Assembly: GCA_015499995.1 (NCBI GenBank) | Contig: JADNRV010000066.1 | Location: 186,001 to 250,000 of the forward strand | Source: Flammula alnicola | Taxonomy: Eukaryota > Basidiomycota > Agaricomycetes > Agaricales > Strophariaceae | Reading direction: 5' to 3' | Length of the DNA: 64,000 bases | In this document: one piece after another, positions 58,272 through 64,000 of the stretch | Layout: every line of letters begins with the position of its first letter | Numbering within the stretch: position 1 is the stretch's first letter | Made by a program: the position numbers and the translations under genes | Notes under the pieces: generated by a model | Seen by the model: only the letters and a program-made list of their open reading frames with translations | The model's database searches: none | Told to the model about the DNA's origin: nothing

Positions 58272-59828
58272 TTATCTAGACAATTATCAGGGATATTAAG
58301 ATTTTCTTCGAGAATATCGTAATGCTGGTAGTACTTTCTCGAAGGCTGAATTAAAAACATACCCCATACAAAGCTACTTATTACGATTTTCGAAAATGTT
58401 TGAGGGTCTTTGCTCCGTGATGATTAACATTGTTGCTGACCGGGTGTTGGATGCGTACCGGACGGAGTTCACCAACGCCGTGCGTCAAAATGGTAAGCCA
58501 AATCCATATGGACGGCAGCAGGAGCTCAAACACCGCTCACTTTCAGTGGGTGTTGCAGAATCAACATAGATAATGCATATGATAGCGATCTGAAGTGATT
58601 AACCTGTGAGGAGTAGGGGTTCGCATAAATAAATTAAACCTCTAAATTGGGAAAACATACAAGACTGATGACTACGGGTCTATAGAGTGCCTTCCTGATG
58701 ACATGGGCGATAACCCGATGCTTATCGGGAGTCGTGTGCGGAGAGTCCACAAAGGAGCTGATGCATAGCATGAAATGAATGTACCATGGGGTGTCCTTTT
58801 CTCATGGAGAGCTGTTTCATTTAGACGTTTGACTGTCAAGGATATGTTTGATGTGTTCTGAGTGCTAGAGATATACTCATCAACGAATGAATGGTGAAAC
58901 CTAACCTGGCACCATCAGGTGGGACGTGGGGACCTACTCGTACATCATTAAAAATGAAATTGCACAGCCAATTTAATAAAGCTAAGTACGGCGAGTCAGA
59001 GAAGTATACGACTCACGAGAGCTCTTTTTTCCGGATGTGTGCGAGAGGCACATGCCATTGCCTCTTGATTCTTGACCAATGCTCTAAAAATGTTCATGAT
59101 GCCATAAAATAGGGCCAATACCATGTCATCTGACAGTGATAGCGTCAATCCTGGTCAATCTAGCATCAAAGGCCAATCAAAGGCATTCATTTTACAGTCC
59201 ATGATGCTATATCTTTGATCGTGATCATGAAACAAGCTTTGCTGTGCCAGGTACATTGAATATAGCGCTGTCAATGAAGGGGTTGAAGTCAAAGTGGAAG
59301 TTGCTGGTCATAACGCAGTGGGCGCCAATCGGAGAAAAGCGGAGTCAGATTGAATGCCGGAGGCTACAATATGGATTAGATCTCCGACTGATTTGCCCCT
59401 TCAACTCGCTCCCTCCCATTGCATGACCTTTAATCACCAAAAGGACCATCTCCTTTCGGGCTGTGGAATACTTACAATTGGTCAGTATTCGAGAGCTTTT
59501 CTTGTTATATTCTTAAGTAGAATTCGTGGTTCCGTGAATGTAACATGGTGAGGCCCTTTCGTCAAGTTTCAACGCTGGCGAATTGAGAGGCAGGTCGACT
59601 CATTTTCGTCTTGCCGCATAATCTTATTTCTTGCCTCTGACACTTTCTGTGATATAGATTAATTCCATGTGGTCCAGTTATCTGACCCCTTGTGATCCAA
59701 TCTCTAAAATGTGTCTTCCTTTCCCACAACCAACCTGGGCCTTATCCGTAGCCTTGTGGCTGCAAAGTGATGAGTATCGTTATCGACTGATACAGTCAAG
59801 CAGCAATCTTTAACACTCGAAACAGACG
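58272..59828. other. 1.5-kb intergenic region
   Basis: Divergent promoter interval. ORFs at 58891-59112, 59244-59426 and 59354-59551 are short and featureless. No repeats recognised. Confidence 0.5.
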
Positions 59829-62054
59829 ATGAACACTCAGCGGCAGACATATGTCGCAGACGAAGACACTAGCGGCAGTCTCGTTCAGGAGAAAGATGAA
59901 TCTGACAGACGCCTTCTCGAGCTGGGTTACAAAGTCGAGTTCCGCAGAGAGATGTCTTTCTTTGGTGTCATTGGGATGTCTTTCTGTGCTATCGGCATCC
60001 TGACTGGAATGAGCAGCGCTTTTCAAACGGGACTTTTCTCGGGAGGTCCTTTAGGTGTGTGGTGGCACCTGTCTTCTGAGCAAATTTCTTGACATTATTC
60101 TCAGGTCTCTTCTGGGGTTGGAACGTGGGTCGTTTATGGTTGCATTTTTACGCATCTAATGATTTCCCCTCTATAAACAGATATGTTCCCTATTCATGCT
60201 ATTCATAGCCTTAAGTCTAGCGGAAATATGCAGCGCATAGTGCGTTTGGTGCCTTTCCGTCTTGAGTGATCTTACCTGACAATCATGTCGCTGTGCACAG
60301 CCCGACTATGGGAGGGTTATATTTTTGGGTTTGCAAAATGAAACCTGATTCTCCGGCTCTCGGATGTATGTATGCGGGGTTTCTTTGCTAGATCGGCGAT
60401 ACCTTTGCTCACTAATCCATTGTTCACGTCCCTAGTCTGTACGGGATGGATATACACCATAGCCATGGTACTCACTGGAACATCAGGAAACCTAAGGTGA
60501 GCCGCATAACCACCAAAAGCTAGTCAGTCAGTCCGCTGATGTTTTCATTTCCAGTGTTGCCTTATACATCGCATCATTGGTTGAGATAGGGCAGAGAACA
60601 ACGCTCACGCGGATTGAAATCGCCGCCATTGCTTGGGGTGTCAATATAGCATCTGGGATCATAAACACCATCGGCACGAAAGCCGTTGGTCGGATGAGCG
60701 CCTTCAACGTGTGGTGGACCGTCGGTGGAACGATAGTCCTAGTCATAACACTTGTAACAAAGGCACCTAAAAGGGTATATTTTTCTCGTCATTTTCTTTC
60801 ATTCCCAAAATAACTCAAATCCTCTCCAGAATTCAGCGACTTTTGTATTTACTGACTACGAGAAGTGCGATCGATCTTGACTTCCGACTCCTCATGTTTT
60901 GACAACCTTCAGCTTCACAGGGTGGACTTCCGAAGGGGTTGTCGTCCTCCTGGGCTTTTTACAAGCAAGTTCAATGAACAATTTTCTGTTGACATATTCT
61001 AATATCGAATCTGCAGGCCGTCTACACTCTCGAAGGCTGTGAAACGGCTGCTCAGGTCGCTGAAGAAGCTCATCGCGCTGAATTTTTGGCACCCGTGGCC
61101 GTAGTCGGCAGTATCGTTGGGTCTTGGATCATTGGACTTGCGTATATGCTCGCGCTGCTCTTCTCTGTCCAAAGCATCTCTGGTGTCCAAGCAACATCAT
61201 ACGCCATTCCTATTGCCCAGCTGTATTTTGATGCCGTGGGTCAGAGGTTGACATTAATGTGCCTGACTGTTATTGCGCTGGCGCAGTTTATGGCCGCTGC
61301 GACTGCTTTTACAGCAAGTTCGAGACTTTTCTATGCCCTGGCGCGGGACAACGGGGTACCTATGAAACGCCACTTTATGGCGCTGAATCGTTTCCAGGCC
61401 CCATTCATCGGAGTCTGGTTGTCAGTTCTCATCGGATGTATAATTTCGTGTGCTTACATCGGTTCTGTCATTGCTGTGAGCATTTTTGACTTTCCCAAAC
61501 CTATATGATGTCACTAAATTGGAAAATGCACTGTATCAAGTTCAACGCGATACTCTCGTCTGCTGCGATTTCGGTCATGCTTGGGTATTTGCAACCGATC
61601 ATCATTCGTGTCTTTTGGCCGTCGGCGTATGTGTTTCTTCCATAATGCATGACAACTAGACAAATGACTGATTCTGTCATGTGTATAGGATGAAAGAACG
61701 GGGACCTTTTCATCTTGGAAAATGGTCGGCACCGATCAACCTCGCCAGTTTCTCGGTGCGCGCATACCATTCATCGTTCATTCTCCTTTCTGGGCTTTAA
61801 AAATGTCTTCTTCGCAGTTCATAATATTCATCTGTGTCCTTTTCGTGCTTCCAACAGCGAGGCCAGTGACGCAGTTTAATATGAACTATGCTGTAGTTTC
61901 CATCGGTGGGATATTCCTCGTTGTCGGCCTTACATGGGTTCTCTGGGGGCGGACCCGCTTTTTTGGCACTGTTCACACGAACCCCGACCTTGTTCAAGAT
62001 TCAGCCAAGTCGGATAGCGCACGATCGAATCTCGAGAAGATTGGCACGGTGTAA
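59829..62054 (+). CDS. Amino-acid/GABA permease (APC superfamily)
   Basis: The hydrophilic N-terminus leads to LGYKVEFRREMSFFGVIGMSF, the usual entry to TM1 in Uga4/GABA-type permeases. SLAEICSAYPTMGGLYFWV, FCTGWIYTIAMVLTGTSGN, TLEGCETAAQVAEEAHRAE (a family signature) and TASSRLFYALARDNGVP follow, then about four more TMs and a hydrophilic tail ending NLEKIGTV. About twelve TMs. Expected plasma-membrane uptake of GABA or other amines/amino acids. One intron, 60965-61016, is GC-AG (GCAAGT...TGCAG) and gives GFLQ-AVYTLEGC. No frameshift is seen. Confidence 0.88.
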
Positions 62055-62597
62055 TTTATTTGTCATGGAAATGCAGGGTCTCGCCAATGTACAGTACATG
62101 TCATGAGTTTCACAGGATTGTATGTACTCGGGAGGCATGGGCGCCGGGCAACCTGGCGCTGAATGATGTCGCGCATTTCGGACCGGGCTGCTTACATGGT
62201 TTCGAGTAACAAATCTCTGTTTTTTTTCTCTACTGATACTATCATTTAGATTTACATCTTTCCTCTACGGAAAAGAGATAACAACAACAAGTCGCAGTCT
62301 GTGTTATGAGACAACAAGATCGGCTAACGAACGAACTAAAGTGCGAATGAGGACGTAAGTACACTAATACAACTAATGGTATCCAAAAATTATCTCGGTG
62401 GGTATCGTGGTTAGCCTGGGATTATATATGGAAGGGAATGAAGGTAAATTAAATGGCGCCCCCATCGCTCGAAGCGATGTGGCGGATGGATGAATTCCGG
62501 GAGGCGCCGTGAAATTAAACGAAAGGGTTGATGCACGTACTGTAACCCATAACAATGGGAGACTAGGCGGTCTTGGTAGCAACATGGAGAAATGAGC
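62055..62597. other. Convergent spacer
   Basis: 3' ends of the permease and the HMG-box gene; no gene seen. ORFs on the minus strand (62698..62411) have no features. Confidence 0.5.
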
Positions 62598-64000
62598 TCA
62601 AAGCGAGTATGCGGGAAGCGATTCCATAAACGACGAAAAATCAAGATTTTCTGGAAGGTTTGCCGAGCCGATACCTTCAGAATGGAAGCTCCCAACAAAC
62701 CCAGAAGACGAGTTTTCTGGACCTTTTATTTCGCCTTGATATCTCGGCTGGGAGATGGATGCAAAAGAAGGATACTGTGAGAAGTCGCAGTAAGATCCAT
62801 CTCGGGGCACATAGTCTGTCCCGGTGTCGTTTGCGCTGAAGGCGTCATAGGGCTCACTGACAGGGAAAGGAACGTTCATGTGAGCGGGCGTTGATGGCAT
62901 ACTACTCGTCGAGTTGGAGAGTGGCGAGCCGTGCCGCGTCCATTCATCCACACCCAGGTGATAATGCAAATTCCCGCATAACTGTGACGCGTCTTGTGTT
63001 GCTGTCGAATCCAAAGCGTGCAGCGTGGGGATGGGGTTATTAACGACCGGCGCGAAAGTGCCCTCGGGCATAATAGGAGGAGAAGGGTGGCTGATGGTGA
63101 AAGCGAACGAATCAAAGTCCTGTTGTAAGGTCAGTTTAAACTTTACAATGCCCTTGTGAATAGGCGCGCAACACTTACAAATGAGGGTGATGGGTCAGAA
63201 AATTCGAACGAATGTGTCTCAAAAGGAGTGGGGGTTGAATCTTCGAGTATCTCATCTTCTTGTAAAGATGTGGGCGTATGGGACGGAGAAGGCGTCAGGC
63301 TAGGGATACTGACATGAGTCTGTTTGTAGGCCGAAGGAGACATAGAACACCGATCGGAATTAGACGTCGATGCGGTGGCCGAATACGTGTTGGCAGTTAT
63401 CGGGGTCTCGAACCGCGTCACAATCTCTGGAACATGGTGCTTGTCGAATTCCTGTATTGCCGCCTCGAGTTCCTGACCTTTCTTCCCGCAGACCAAGAGC
63501 TCTGCTATTTTGGCACAGCGCTTCTGGTCCTTCGGTCCGACTTCCCGCAGTTTCCTCCTTTCCGCAGCCGATCCTTTCGCCTTGTTGTGGATAGGCCGAA
63601 AAGAATATTGCGGGAACCTGCGCTTATGTTCGTCCTGCGCAACCTTGGCCCTGGCGTGCCATTTCTGGCGCTCGGCTTCCGGAAGGTTCTGCCAAGTCAG
63701 ACCGATGATCTTCGAGAGCGTGCTGTGGTTCGTCTCTACTTCGACGGAGACGTGCCGACTCTTGATGAACGACGAGCGGAAGAGGATGAACGCGTTTGGC
63801 GGACGAGGTATGTGATTGACCGGCTTCTTCCTGCTGTGCGCCGTTCGTCGAAGAGGATACTCGTCTTGTTCGAAGGAGAACACGTCGCTGTCTGCCGCAA
63901 GAGACCCTTCCAGAGGCGCCTTCCCTGGGACGTCAAACGTCGCGGCGGGGGCAAAGGTGAACTCGGCGCTGTTTAAGTTACGCGACCGAGTCGACACCTG
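62598..64000 (-). CDS. HMG-box (MATA_HMG-type) transcription factor, 5'-partial
   Basis: Open to the window edge. The first in-window codon of the usual call is GTG, not ATG, so the true start lies beyond 64000. The HMG box is PRPPNAFILFRSSFIKSRH ... STLSKIIGLTWQNLPEAERQ followed by WHARAKVAQDEHKRRFPQY, the MATA_HMG form found in fungal mating and pheromone-response regulators (Ste11/Prf1-like). An intron (63180..63121 approximately) joins DPSPSF to DFDSFAF. The tail is Ser/Pro-rich and ends MESLPAYSL. Role inferred: nuclear, sequence-specific regulator, perhaps of sexual development. Confidence 0.85.

Overview
The window is nuclear DNA of a mushroom-forming basidiomycete (Agaricomycetes). 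Genes are broken by many 45-70 bp GT-AG introns. The families are typical of the group: F-box and NACHT proteins, WSC proteins, IPNS-like oxygenases, seven-TM proteins and a spliced tRNA-Ser. I found no bacterial, viral or CRISPR features. Exon chains were built by hand from splice motifs and reading-frame continuity, and most sum to whole codons.

Layout. 1-9.8 kb: a partial F-box gene, then two inverted paralogous 2OG-Fe(II) oxygenase genes (1162-2812 and 9290-7622). Between them lie a phosphotransferase-like gene and a Tag1-like membrane protein gene. Copy 1 carries the last codons of the Tag1-like gene in its 3' flank, so it looks derived from copy 2. 10.7-18.9 kb: two seven-TM-like genes, a TA-flanked MITE, an NCS1 purine-cytosine permease and a GST. 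19.5-30.7 kb: an intact Sfm1-type SPOUT methyltransferase and a WSC gene, then a direct second copy of this block with a decayed sfm1 fragment and an intact WSC gene. An HMG-like gene and a 10-bp-period repeat lie between them. 31-45.9 kb: conserved housekeeping genes (ATG1 kinase, kelch protein, NACHT STAND protein, butanediol dehydrogenase, tRNA-Ser, hexokinase, mitochondrial uL14). 48-58 kb: a Zn2Cys6 regulator, a SLOG-like protein, a Trs65-type TRAPP subunit and a seven-TM-like gene. 59.8-64 kb: an APC permease and a partial HMG-box regulator.

The most notable observations are: (i) more than fifteen apparent one-base losses in three genes at 48.7-57.5 kb, while the genes around them read clean; (ii) micro-exons of 7 and 8 nt that are required to rebuild family motifs; (iii) the inverted and direct segmental duplications with insertions and a decayed gene remnant; (iv) a MITE with pogo/mariner-like ends. 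I see no convincing unknown multi-gene system. The 2.2 kb at 45.9-48.1 kb is the largest stretch I cannot explain.
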